Shown here one piece after another: positions 1 through 5,848 of a DNA stretch of 6,378 nt. The notes beneath the pieces were generated by a model. The model did no database searches, was not told the origin of the DNA, and saw nothing but the letters and a program-made list of their open reading frames with translations. The translations under genes and the position numbers were made by a program. How positions within the stretch are numbered: position 1 is the stretch's first letter; each line of letters begins with the position of its first letter. The stretch comes from an uncultured Spirochaetaceae bacterium (lineage in GTDB: Bacteria > Spirochaetota > Spirochaetia > SZUA-6 > Bin103): contig CAJWOB010000159.1 in assembly GCA_913043885.1 (NCBI GenBank), positions 1 through 6,378 on the forward strand. Direction: 5' to 3'.

Positions 1-426
1 GTCGTTACCCCACTTGTCTTGCCTCGTCGTGCGCCCTTGCAGTGCGTCAATTTCCTTGGCGTGCCCTAGCACCTTAGTGAAGACAACCCGTTCGGCTCCC
101 CCCCTGCGGGCCAAGGCGTCTGCCATCTGCGCCCAGAGATCCTCGTTCTCTGCGTCGCCCTTCGGGGTGCCCTTCTGCCCCCGGGCGATCCGCGCCGTCC
201 CCAACACGACATACTGACTGTCTGTCCGCACCTCGTCGGCGCCGCTCGCCACCATCACGCGATTGCGGCTCTTATCGGAGCGGCCCATGGCCCAATAGAC
301 CTGCACCGCGAAGCCGCCGCTCGCGCCGCTGCCCTCGCTGGCGCCGATGATGATCCCCCGCCCAGGGTACGTGGTCTCCGCCAGCCACCCTTCGTCACGC
401 ACCGCGCCACGATACCACGCGATGCT
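1..426 (-). CDS. RNase H type 1-like fragment, open at left edge
   Basis: This is an open frame of 142 codons that starts after a TAA (complement of 427-429) and runs off the window at base 1. The part encoded by about 1-245 reads as the second half of an RNase H type 1 domain. It shows RTDSQYVV with the catalytic Asp, then an ENEDLW helix start, then VVFTKVLGHA, where the Lys/Gly/His match the VKGH strand-loop, and finally a Gly-Asn-Asp at the edge where the last catalytic Asp region (N..AD) would begin. RNase H cuts RNA in RNA:DNA hybrids, either as a housekeeping enzyme or inside reverse transcriptases. The upstream part (245-426) does not show the expected first strand with its Asp or the Glu helix, so it may be non-coding, an intron, or another domain. 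The insert between GHA and GND (LQGRTTRQDKW) resembles RNase H domains I associate with dinoflagellate predicted proteins, but this is recollection and not a search. No convincing start codon was found; the first in-frame ATG is at 288. Confidence 0.55.
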
Positions 427-454
427 TTACAGCCCCATTGTGCCGGTCTACGTT
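426..454 (+). promoter_or_regulatory. Candidate folC promoter, leaderless geometry
   Basis: TTTACA (426-431) and TACGTT (449-454) are separated by 17 bp, the ideal sigma70 spacing. The -10 hexamer ends 8 nt before the folC ATG at 463, so transcription would begin at or within about 2 nt of the start codon. No Shine-Dalgarno lies upstream of 463. The pattern fits a leaderless transcript. Hexamers of this quality can occur by chance. Confidence 0.45.
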
Positions 455-462
455 GCCGCGCG

Positions 463-1785
463 ATGCCATCGTCGCCGGCCGGTGCACTACCCGTCGATGC
501 CCACGGCCAGAGCGCGTATCGCGGTGCGCTGCGCGACATCCTGGCCCGTTCCCGTCCCGCGGACCCGGGGCAACGGGAGCCGGAGTACGAGCGTCGGCAG
601 GAGCGCACCCGCGCGCTGCTGGCGGCCCTGGGCGACCCGCAGCTCACCTATCCGTTGGTCCACATCGCCGGCACCAACGGCAAGGGCACCACTGCCGCAC
701 TCATCAGCGGCGCGATGACCGCTGCCGGTAGTCGCGTGGGGCTGTTCACCTCCCCCCATCTGCACACGATGCGGGAACGCATTCGGCTGGATATGCAGCC
801 TATCGCGGAAGCGACGTTCACCGAGGTGCATCGCCGGGCGCGGGCCGCGGCAGAAGGGGTCGAGCGCGCCGGCTACGGCAGCGTCTCGACGCTCGAGATG
901 CTGACCGCCATGGCGCTCCTGCACTTCGCCGCTGTGGATGCTTCGCTGGTCGTGGTCGAGGCCTTCGTCGGCGGACGTGACGATATCACCAACGTGGTGT
1001 CGCCGGCGGTCAGCGTAATAACCAACATCTCCCTGGACCACGTCGGCGCACTGGGGCCGTCGCTCGCGGCAATCGCCGCGGCGAAGGCCGGCATCATCAA
1101 GCCAGGTATTCCAGTTGTCGTCGGGCCGCAGCCCCCGGAGGCGCTCGATGTGCTCCGTGCCGCCGCGGTCCGGTGTCAGGCGCCGCTGCGGTGGGTCCGC
1201 GCCGCTCGGCTGGCGCGTAGCACCGCGGAAGAGAACCGCGCGGTGGCCCGCATCACCCTACGCGAGCTAGCTCGACAGGGGCACCGCACACCCCCCTCCC
1301 GGCTGGCACGCGCCGCATGGGAACGGCTTCCATGGCCGGCCAGAGGTGAGTGGTTCCACCGTAATGGTGTGCACATCCTGGTCGACGGCGCCCACTGCCC
1401 GTGGGCACTGCGCCGCCTGGTCGCCGAGCTGCGCCGGCACGAGGGACGTTGGGGTCGGGTACTGATCGTAGTCGGCGGTCAGCGTGGCCACGACGCCATC
1501 GCCAACGCCGTCGAGCTGTTGCCGTTGGCACCGGCGTGCATCTTCGTGGCGGCATCGCGCCACCCGCGAGCCGTGCCGCGGGAGGAGCTAGCCGAGACCC
1601 TCAGGGGATCCCCGCCGCTGGTCGGCTCCCTCGCGCCCCCGCATGACACCGTGGCGGCGTCACTGGCGGCGGCCATTGAGACCGCCGATCCCGGCAATCT
1701 GGTGGTAGCCACCGGATCGATCGCCGTGGCAGCCGAGGCCCGTGAGCACCTGTTGCCGGAGCTGGCGGTCGATCCGCCGGCGTAG
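463..1785 (+). CDS. folC: FolC-type folylpolyglutamate/dihydrofolate synthase
   Basis: This 440-aa cytoplasmic Mur-ligase-family enzyme would add glutamate to dihydropteroate and/or tetrahydrofolate using ATP. The P-loop GTNGKGT is at residues 70-76, followed by LFTSPHL (94-100) and RERIR (104-108). STLEMLTAMAL (142-152) and the VVEAFVGGRDD region (164-174) match the family's E.GLGGR.D block. LDH with KAGIIKPG (191-214) is the metal and carbamyl-lysine area, and DGAH (308-311) opens the C-terminal domain. Several positions are unusual: Phe-Val replaces Gly-Leu in the GLGG block, Ala precedes KAGI where Glu is usual, and Cys312 replaces the common Asn of DGAHNP. The stretch between about 244 and 256 appears shortened by roughly 40 residues, so the L.G.HQ motif is missing and only ENRAVA (257-262) remains. 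An N-terminal extension of about 20 residues restores normal length. The ATG at 463 is chosen because it fits the promoter and leaves the family N-terminus intact. Activity could be altered, but no frameshift is visible. Confidence 0.85.
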   Translation: MPSSPAGALPVDAHGQSAYRGALRDILARSRPADPGQREPEYERRQERTRALLAALGDPQLTYPLVHIAGTNGKGTTAALISGAMTAAGSRVGLFTSPHLHTMRERIRLDMQPIAEATFTEVHRRARAAAEGVERAGYGSVSTLEMLTAMALLHFAAVDASLVVVEAFVGGRDDITNVVSPAVSVITNISLDHVGALGPSLAAIAAAKAGIIKPGIPVVVGPQPPEALDVLRAAAVRCQAPLRWVRAARLARSTAEENRAVARITLRELARQGHRTPPSRLARAAWERLPWPARGEWFHRNGVHILVDGAHCPWALRRLVAELRRHEGRWGRVLIVVGGQRGHDAIANAVELLPLAPACIFVAASRHPRAVPREELAETLRGSPPLVGSLAPPHDTVAASLAAAIETADPGNLVVATGSIAVAAEAREHLLPELAVDPPA

Positions 1786-1792
1786 CGGGGGC

Positions 1793-1823
1793 GGCGGCCG
1801 GCTGTACGGACAGCGCGGCCGCC
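1793..1823. terminator. GC-rich hairpin between convergent folC and histone
   Basis: GGCGGCC (1793-1799) pairs with GGCCGCC (1817-1823). After a small internal loop (1800 opposite 1815-1816), GCTGT (1801-1805) pairs with ACAGC (1810-1814) over a four-base ACGG loop. It begins 8 nt after the folC stop and ends 22 nt beyond the histone stop, so it could serve both genes. No T-run follows on either strand, so it is not a canonical intrinsic terminator. It may only stabilise 3' ends. Confidence 0.4.
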
Positions 1824-1845
1824 CCGCGCCCGATACCGCTAGTGC

Positions 1846-2028
1846 TTAGCTGATATCGGTGTCGCGAACGGTCTTGCGCTTGGCAGCCTGCGCGTTCGAG
1901 ATCGCCTCGTCACAAATCTGACGGACCTTATCGGAAAGGGCGTCGGCGACGCTGGCCGCGGTATTCATGCCTGCCTTGCTCTTGATGTATGCCTTCACTT
2001 TCGAAGCGACTACCAGAGTGTCCGCCAT
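1846..2028 (-). CDS. Bacterial single-fold histone (Bd0055-like)
   Basis: This is a 60-aa, basic, one-domain histone-fold protein. Residues 5-18 (LVVASKVKAYIKSK) form helix 1, GMNTAAS (20-26) is loop 1, about 27-50 (VADALSDKVRQICDEAISNAQ onward) is the long helix 2, and RKTVRDTDIS (51-60) is loop 2 with the start of a truncated helix 3. The RKTV..(x)D pattern matches archaeal and bacterial histones, where Arg and Asp form the loop-2 clamp. Length and sequence pattern agree with the short bacterial histones typified by Bdellovibrio Bd0055, which dimerise and coat or bend DNA; archaeal histones are a little longer. The ATG at 2028 is fixed by AAGGAG five bases upstream. The gene has its own near-consensus promoter and a short leader, the only gene here with a standard leader, which suggests solid expression. 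It ends TAA and converges on folC. Function as a nucleoid protein is inferred from the family. Confidence 0.87.
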   Translation of the reverse strand: MADTLVVASKVKAYIKSKAGMNTAASVADALSDKVRQICDEAISNAQAAKRKTVRDTDIS

Positions 2029-2033
2029 GTGAT

Positions 2034-2039
2034 CTCCTT
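2034..2039 (-). promoter_or_regulatory. Strong Shine-Dalgarno of the histone gene
   Basis: AAGGAG on the minus strand lies five bases (ATCAC) before the ATG at 2028. It is the clearest ribosome binding site in the window and fixes the histone start. folC, alaC and the channel have nothing comparable. Confidence 0.8.
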
Positions 2040-2059
2040 GGAGCTAGAATATGGGCAGC

Positions 2060-2087
2060 ATTATATCTCCGAGATGCGGAAAATCAA
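2060..2087 (-). promoter_or_regulatory. Sigma70-type promoter of the histone gene
   Basis: On the minus strand, TTGATT (2082-2087) and a perfect TATAAT (2060-2065) are separated by 16 bp inside a locally AT-rich patch of an otherwise GC-rich window. The predicted start of transcription, near 2052-2054, gives a leader of about 25 nt carrying AAGGAG. It lies downstream of the channel stop (2148), so the histone can be transcribed on its own. Confidence 0.7.
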
Positions 2088-2147
2088 TAATTCGGGGCCT
2101 TTGCTCGAGCGTTTTCCTGCGCCCGGTTTTCGAGCCCGGGGGCGTGC

Positions 2148-2999
2148 TCAACCCGGCTCGTGCTCGGGGAGCGCGGTTCCGCAGTGATCGCAGAAGTCGG
2201 CTTCCTGTCGGTGCCCATCCTTACCGCACCCGGTGCAGCTACGGGCGTCTCGATCGCGCAGGCCGCGGCCCAGGGTCTCGCGGGCGAGCTCGGCGGTAAC
2301 CAACCCCGTGGGGACCGCGATCATGCCGTACCCCATCACCATGATCAGCGTCGCCAGGGCCTGACCCGCCGGAGTTACCGGCGCCAGATCACCGTAGCCG
2401 ACGGTGGTCAGCGTGACGATGGCCCAGTAGAGGGCGCGCGGGATGCTGGTGAAGCCATTCTGGTCGCCCTCAATCACGTACATCACCGATCCGAGAACGA
2501 TGGCGATGGTAAGCACGGCGAACAGGAACACGGTGATCTTGCGGCGACTCTCCCGTAGGGCACGCAGGATGACGTTTGCCTCCACCATATAGGCGGCCAG
2601 CTTCAATACGCGAAACACCCGCAGAATGCGAACCACCCGCAGCACGCCGAGGTAGCGGCTGCTCGGAAAGATCAGACCGATGATTGCCGGCAGAATCGCG
2701 ACCAGATCGATAACGCCGAAGAAGCTGAACGCGTACGCCAGCCGCTTGCGCGCATAGAACAGTCGTAGCAGATACTCTAGAGCGAACAGCGCGGTAAAGG
2801 TCCACTCGGCTGCGTTCAGCAACGGCCCGTAGCGAGCGCGCACCGGTGCCGAGCTGTCGAGCATGACGGTAAGAACGCTCAGCACGATGGTGACGATGAC
2901 GCCGATGTCGAAGGCACGCGCCGGGGGGGTGTCCGAGAGGAAGATGATGTCGCGAATGCGCTCGTGACGGCTGGGGAGCCGGGACGGTGTCGCTGCCAT
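2148..2999 (-). CDS. Voltage-gated K+ channel with C-terminal zinc ribbon
   Basis: This is a 283-aa inner-membrane protein with the six-helix voltage-gated channel plan. S1 is at about 30-48, S2 at 66-83 (with LEYLLR) and S3 at 92-112. S4 carries charges every third residue: Arg115, Arg121, Arg124, Arg127, Arg130 and Lys133. S5 is at about 153-177, the pore loop at 185-205 and S6 at 211-237. The selectivity filter TVGYGD (199-204) is the potassium signature. After S6 a short linker leads to a four-cysteine zinc-ribbon-like tail with Cys255, Cys258, Cys270 and Cys273 (CTGC and CDHC). It has no RCK/TrkA domain and no cyclic-nucleotide domain. Four subunits would form a K+ pore opened by depolarisation. 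The ATG at 2999 has no Shine-Dalgarno but has a TAAGCT six bases upstream, fitting a leaderless mRNA. The downstream histone has its own promoter. Potassium selectivity is well supported; physiological role and ribbon ligand are inferred. Confidence 0.92.
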   Translation of the reverse strand: MAATPSRLPSRHERIRDIIFLSDTPPARAFDIGVIVTIVLSVLTVMLDSSAPVRARYGPLLNAAEWTFTALFALEYLLRLFYARKRLAYAFSFFGVIDLVAILPAIIGLIFPSSRYLGVLRVVRILRVFRVLKLAAYMVEANVILRALRESRRKITVFLFAVLTIAIVLGSVMYVIEGDQNGFTSIPRALYWAIVTLTTVGYGDLAPVTPAGQALATLIMVMGYGMIAVPTGLVTAELARETLGRGLRDRDARSCTGCGKDGHRQEADFCDHCGTALPEHEPG

Positions 3000-3005
3000 A
3001 CGGCG

Positions 3006-3034
3006 AGCTTAGCGCAGGCGGCGCCCAGCCAAAG
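3006..3034 (-). promoter_or_regulatory. Candidate channel-gene promoter, leaderless geometry
   Basis: On the minus strand, TAAGCT (3006-3011) ends six bases before the channel ATG, which would put transcription start at the ATG itself. The -35 is weak: TTTGGC (3028-3033, 16 bp spacing) or CTTTGG (3029-3034, 17 bp). The call rests mainly on the match to the same spacing at folC and alaC. Confidence 0.35.
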
Positions 3035-3037
3035 CCG

Positions 3038-3111
3038 CTGTCACGCCACGCCAGCGCGCCGCGCCAAGCCCCCGCTACGCGGGGCCCGCTACTTGGCCTG
3101 TCGCGCCACGC
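3038..3111 (+). repeat. Two 14-bp direct repeats in a divergent promoter region
   Basis: CTGTCACGCCACGC (3038-3051) and CTGTCGCGCCACGC (3098-3111) differ at one base and are offset by exactly 60 bp, close to six helical turns. The right copy fills most of the spacer between the -35 and -10 of the alaC promoter, and the left copy lies just upstream of the channel -35. This is the position expected of paired operator sites in a divergent control region. Chance similarity in GC-rich DNA cannot be excluded, and no regulator gene is present here. Confidence 0.4.
3070..3084. other. Small perfect hairpin between channel and alaC
   Basis: CCCCGC (3070-3075) and GCGGGG (3079-3084) flank a three-base loop, TAC. 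It sits between the two 14-bp repeats. Its outer edge overlaps an 8-bp direct repeat CCCGCTAC (3071-3078 and 3085-3092). No T-run follows, and it is upstream of the alaC -35. Any role in regulation is speculative. Confidence 0.25.
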
Positions 3112-3121
3112 TCGGTACAAA
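3093..3121 (+). promoter_or_regulatory. Candidate alaC promoter, leaderless geometry
   Basis: TTGGCC (3093-3098) and TACAAA (3116-3121) are spaced by 17 bp. Six bases separate the -10 from the ATG at 3128, placing the predicted transcription start on the A of the start codon. No Shine-Dalgarno precedes this ATG. The -10 match is moderate, but the layout repeats that of folC and the channel gene. Confidence 0.45.
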
Positions 3122-3127
3122 TATCAA

Positions 3128-4357
3128 ATGAGCGACACCATCGGGATTACCACCGATGCGCTGCTGACGACAGATATCCCGTCGCTGGCGTCCGAGCGCA
3201 TGCGACGGCTCCCGCCTTACCTGTTCGGCACGATCAATCGAGTAAAAGACGAGCTGCGTCGCAAGGACGTAGACATCATCGACTTGGGCATGGGGAACCC
3301 CAACGATCCCACGCCGAAGGTAATCGTCGACAAGCTCATCGAGGCGGCAGCCGACAGGCGCAATCAGCGCTACTCCTCATCCTCCGGTATCTCCGGCCTG
3401 CGCAAGGAGGTGGCGCAATTCTACCAGGCGACCTGGAACGTCGATCTCGACCCCGACGACGAGGTCATCGCTACCCTCGGCACCAAGGAGGGCTTCTCCC
3501 ACCTCTGTCTGGCCCTCCTCGGTCCCGGCGACGTAGCGATAACGCCAACGCCGGCCTTTCCTATCCATATCTACGGGCCGGTGATTGCCGGCGCCAACGT
3601 CATCGGCATCTCCATGGGCGGCGGCGACGAGCGGCTGCTGTCCAACCTCGACCACATGTGCCGCAACCTGTATCCGCAACCAAAGGTGCTGATACTGAAC
3701 TATCCCCACAATCCCACTGCCCACACGGTCGAGTTGGACTTCTACAAGGAGGTGGTGCGACTGGCCAAGCAGTTCGGCTTCTACGTCATCCACGACTTCG
3801 CCTACGGCCTTACCACCTTCGACGGCTACGAGGCGCCCAGCTTCCTGCAGGTGCCGGGGGCCAAGGAGGTCGGCATCGAGTCGCTCACCATGTCGAAGGG
3901 CTTCAACATGGCCGGCTGGCGCATCGGCTTCTTCGTCGGCAACCCCGACATGGTGCGGCTGTTGGGCGACATAAAGGGTTACTACGACTACGGCATCTTC
4001 CAGGCGATCCAGATCGCGTCGGTCATCGCCCTCCGGCACTGCGTCGACGATATGCGCGAGCAGGCCCGGGTGTACGAAAACCGGCGCGACGTGCTGTGCA
4101 CCGGTCTGGAACGTGCCGGCTGGCAGGTCACGCCACCGTCGGGGACCATGTTCGCCTGGGCACCGATTCCGGAACCGTACGCGCAGATGGGCAGCCTGCA
4201 GTTCGCCGTGCAATGCCTGCAGAAGGCCGAGGTGGCAGTGGCGCCGGGCCGCGGCTTTGGTGAGGATGGCGAGGGGTTCCTGCGCATCGCCCTGGTGGAG
4301 AACGAGCACCGCCTGCAGCAGGCGGTGCGTCAGCTACGGCGAGCCTTTCCGCTCTAG
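3128..4357 (+). CDS. alaC: AlaC-type PLP aminotransferase (glutamate-pyruvate)
   Basis: This 409-aa cytosolic fold-type I aminotransferase is very like E. coli AlaC (412 aa) along its whole length. It is expected to transfer the amino group between glutamate and pyruvate to make alanine. Visible landmarks are LPPYLF (28-33), IDLGMGNPN (51-59), YSSSSGI (82-88), TKEG (119-122) and the HNPTA pocket with Asn195. HDFAY (222-226) supplies Asp223 and Tyr226. TMSKGFN contains the PLP Schiff-base Lys257, MAGWRIGF has Arg265, and FLRIAL has the carboxylate-binding Arg386. All key residues are present. The frame is open upstream to 2987, but that start would overlap the divergent channel gene. The ATG at 3128 sits on the predicted transcription start and gives the usual length. 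It converges with murA, whose stop is 24 bp beyond its own. Substrate choice is inferred; related LL-diaminopimelate or other aminotransferases share this fold. Confidence 0.87.
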   Translation: MSDTIGITTDALLTTDIPSLASERMRRLPPYLFGTINRVKDELRRKDVDIIDLGMGNPNDPTPKVIVDKLIEAAADRRNQRYSSSSGISGLRKEVAQFYQATWNVDLDPDDEVIATLGTKEGFSHLCLALLGPGDVAITPTPAFPIHIYGPVIAGANVIGISMGGGDERLLSNLDHMCRNLYPQPKVLILNYPHNPTAHTVELDFYKEVVRLAKQFGFYVIHDFAYGLTTFDGYEAPSFLQVPGAKEVGIESLTMSKGFNMAGWRIGFFVGNPDMVRLLGDIKGYYDYGIFQAIQIASVIALRHCVDDMREQARVYENRRDVLCTGLERAGWQVTPPSGTMFAWAPIPEPYAQMGSLQFAVQCLQKAEVAVAPGRGFGEDGEGFLRIALVENEHRLQQAVRQLRRAFPL

Positions 4358-4385
4358 TGGCGCGGCTGCGCTAGCGGGCGACTAG
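4354..4385. repeat. Short CTAG-rich inverted repeat joining alaC and murA ends
   Basis: CTAGT (4354-4358) and ACTAG (4381-4385) are inverted copies that contain the TAG stop codons of alaC and murA respectively. Between them lies the 8-bp palindrome CGCTAGCG (4369-4376). Three CTAG tetramers occur in 32 bp. The stem is only five pairs with a 22-base loop and no T-run, so a terminator role is weak. The 24-bp gap leaves little room for any other signal. Confidence 0.3.
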
Positions 4386-5815
4386 GCCGGCGAGAGCGCG
4401 GACCCGGCGCGGACCTCGGCCCCGCGCTCGAAAGCGGAGGCGAGGGCGAGGGCGTTCGGCGGCAGAGCCTGCCCCTCGCTTACCTCGGCGCCGAGCGCCA
4501 GTAGGTTCTCGCGGAGCGCCTCGTAGCCACGCTCGACGTAGTCGATCTGCCACACCCGGCTCTCGCCATCGGCGATCAGCGCCGCCAGCAGATACGCGAA
4601 CCCCGCGCGCAGATCGGGTACTACCATCTCGCTCGGCTGCAGCTGTACCGGGCCCTGTATTACGGCACTGTGCTGATAGCCCAGGTCGCGGAATCGGCAC
4701 GAGCGGTTGCCCAGACAACTGTCGTACATCTCTATGTTGGCGCCCATCGCCACCAGGGTTGGCACGTATCCGAAGCGGCTCTCGTATACCGTCTCGTGGA
4801 CGATGGACACCCCCTCCGCCTGCGTGAGGAGTACCGCGAGCGGCGGAAGCCAGTCGGTCATGAAGCCGGGATGGGGCTCGGTCTCGACCAGGACCTTGTT
4901 CAGTCGCCCGGAGGAGCGGAAGCGGATTCCCTGGGGCTCGATCTCGAACTCGCCGCCGGTCGCGCGCAGGGCGTTGAGAAAGGTGGCCATGTGCTCCTGC
5001 ACCGCGTTGTAGACCATCACCTCGCCCCCGGTGACGACGGCCGCGGTGGCGTAGGAGGCCGCCTGCAGTCGATCTGGGATTATCCGGTAGCGGACGCCCC
5101 GAAACTGTGATCCGGTGGCGGCAGCACCGGCGCCGCCGACACCGTCGATGGTCCAGGTGCGCCCGGCTTCCTGCTGGATCCGCGCTCCCATGGCCTGCAG
5201 AAATCCGACCAGATTCTGGATTTCCGGCTCGACCGCTGCGTTCCGGAGGACCGTCCGGCCCTCGGCTGCCGCGGCGGCAATCAACAACTGTTGCGTGGCA
5301 CCGACACTGGGGAAGGGGAAGCGGACCGTCGCACCGTGCAGCCCGGCTGCGGTAAAGGTGGTCTCGCTCTCGGTGGCGCGAACGTCGACACCGAGCGCGC
5401 GCAGGCCATCGACGTGGAAGTCGACCGTCCGCGAGCCGAGCGCGTCTCCACCGACGGCGGCGATCTGCGCGGCGTCCAGCCGCGCCAGCAGCGGAGCGAC
5501 GAACAGGATCGACGAGCGGTTGGCGCGGCTGTCCGCGTCGGGGATGCGGAACTCGCTCAGCTTGCTCGGGTCGATCTGCAGCGTGTTGGCGTCCAGCCAC
5601 TCCCAGGTAACGCCGATGGAGCTGCAGATGGACAAGGTGATGTCCACCTCGCGCGTCCGCGGCATGTTCTCCAACACGCTGACCTGGCTGCTCAGCAGTG
5701 AGGCGATCAGCAGCTGTGGCCCGGCGTTCTTGGCACCGCCGACCGCGACTTCGCCCTGCAGGGGTCGCCCGCCCCTGACGCTGTAGTATCGGTAACTGCT
5801 CCGCGTAGCGCCCAT
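4382..5815 (-). CDS. murA: MurA, UDP-GlcNAc enolpyruvyl transferase, Asp active site
   Basis: This 477-aa cytosolic enzyme catalyses the first committed step of peptidoglycan synthesis: enolpyruvate from PEP onto UDP-N-acetylglucosamine. The two-domain EPSP-synthase-like fold is evident. GGAKN (26-30) carries Lys29, the equivalent of E. coli Lys22. NRSSI has Arg100 (Arg91), SR has Arg129 (Arg120), TDW has Asp321 (Asp305) and DLRAG has Arg403 (Arg397). At the Cys115 position the motif is GGDALG, so the residue is Asp124. C-to-D MurA enzymes are active and are not alkylated by fosfomycin, so intrinsic resistance is predicted. It is about 58 residues longer than E. coli MurA, owing to a Gly/Ala-rich insert near 226-235, a CLGNRSCRF segment near 367-375, and an Ala-rich tail after about 447. 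The usual DRIEAGT is DRLQAAS (248-254). An in-frame TAG three codons upstream fixes ATG 5815 as the first start. A weak AGAGGA lies only two bases before it. Confidence 0.92.
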   Translation of the reverse strand: MGATRSSYRYYSVRGGRPLQGEVAVGGAKNAGPQLLIASLLSSQVSVLENMPRTREVDITLSICSSIGVTWEWLDANTLQIDPSKLSEFRIPDADSRANRSSILFVAPLLARLDAAQIAAVGGDALGSRTVDFHVDGLRALGVDVRATESETTFTAAGLHGATVRFPFPSVGATQQLLIAAAAAEGRTVLRNAAVEPEIQNLVGFLQAMGARIQQEAGRTWTIDGVGGAGAAATGSQFRGVRYRIIPDRLQAASYATAAVVTGGEVMVYNAVQEHMATFLNALRATGGEFEIEPQGIRFRSSGRLNKVLVETEPHPGFMTDWLPPLAVLLTQAEGVSIVHETVYESRFGYVPTLVAMGANIEMYDSCLGNRSCRFRDLGYQHSAVIQGPVQLQPSEMVVPDLRAGFAYLLAALIADGESRVWQIDYVERGYEALRENLLALGAEVSEGQALPPNALALASAFERGAEVRAGSALSPA

Positions 5816-5848
5816 CTTCCTCTATTTGATGATCGGCAGAGCGGACAC

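Noticed and set aside
255..647. A 130-codon minus-strand frame spanning the folC start and the RNase H segment
   Set aside because: It is a shifted frame of the RNase H-like reading at its lower end and antisense to folC at its upper end. The protein is Arg/Ala/Ser-rich without motifs.
3060..3112. A possible CRISPR-like or tandem repeat array between channel and alaC
   Set aside because: There are only two 14-bp copies plus two 8-bp copies with unequal spacing and no spacers of regular length, so this is not an array.
2987..3127. An upstream extension of alaC starting at 2987
   Set aside because: It would overlap the start of the divergent channel gene and code through the repeats and promoter. 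The usual AlaC length and the predicted transcription start both favour 3128.
3377..4309. A 310-codon open frame on the minus strand inside alaC
   Set aside because: It lies antisense to a gene with complete family motifs. Its protein is His/Val/Gly-rich without domains, and GC-rich third positions create such frames.
4371..5600. A 409-codon frame on the same strand as murA, shifted relative to it
   Set aside because: The product is Arg/Gly/Ala-rich with no recognisable domain, while the murA frame holds every active-site motif across the same bases.
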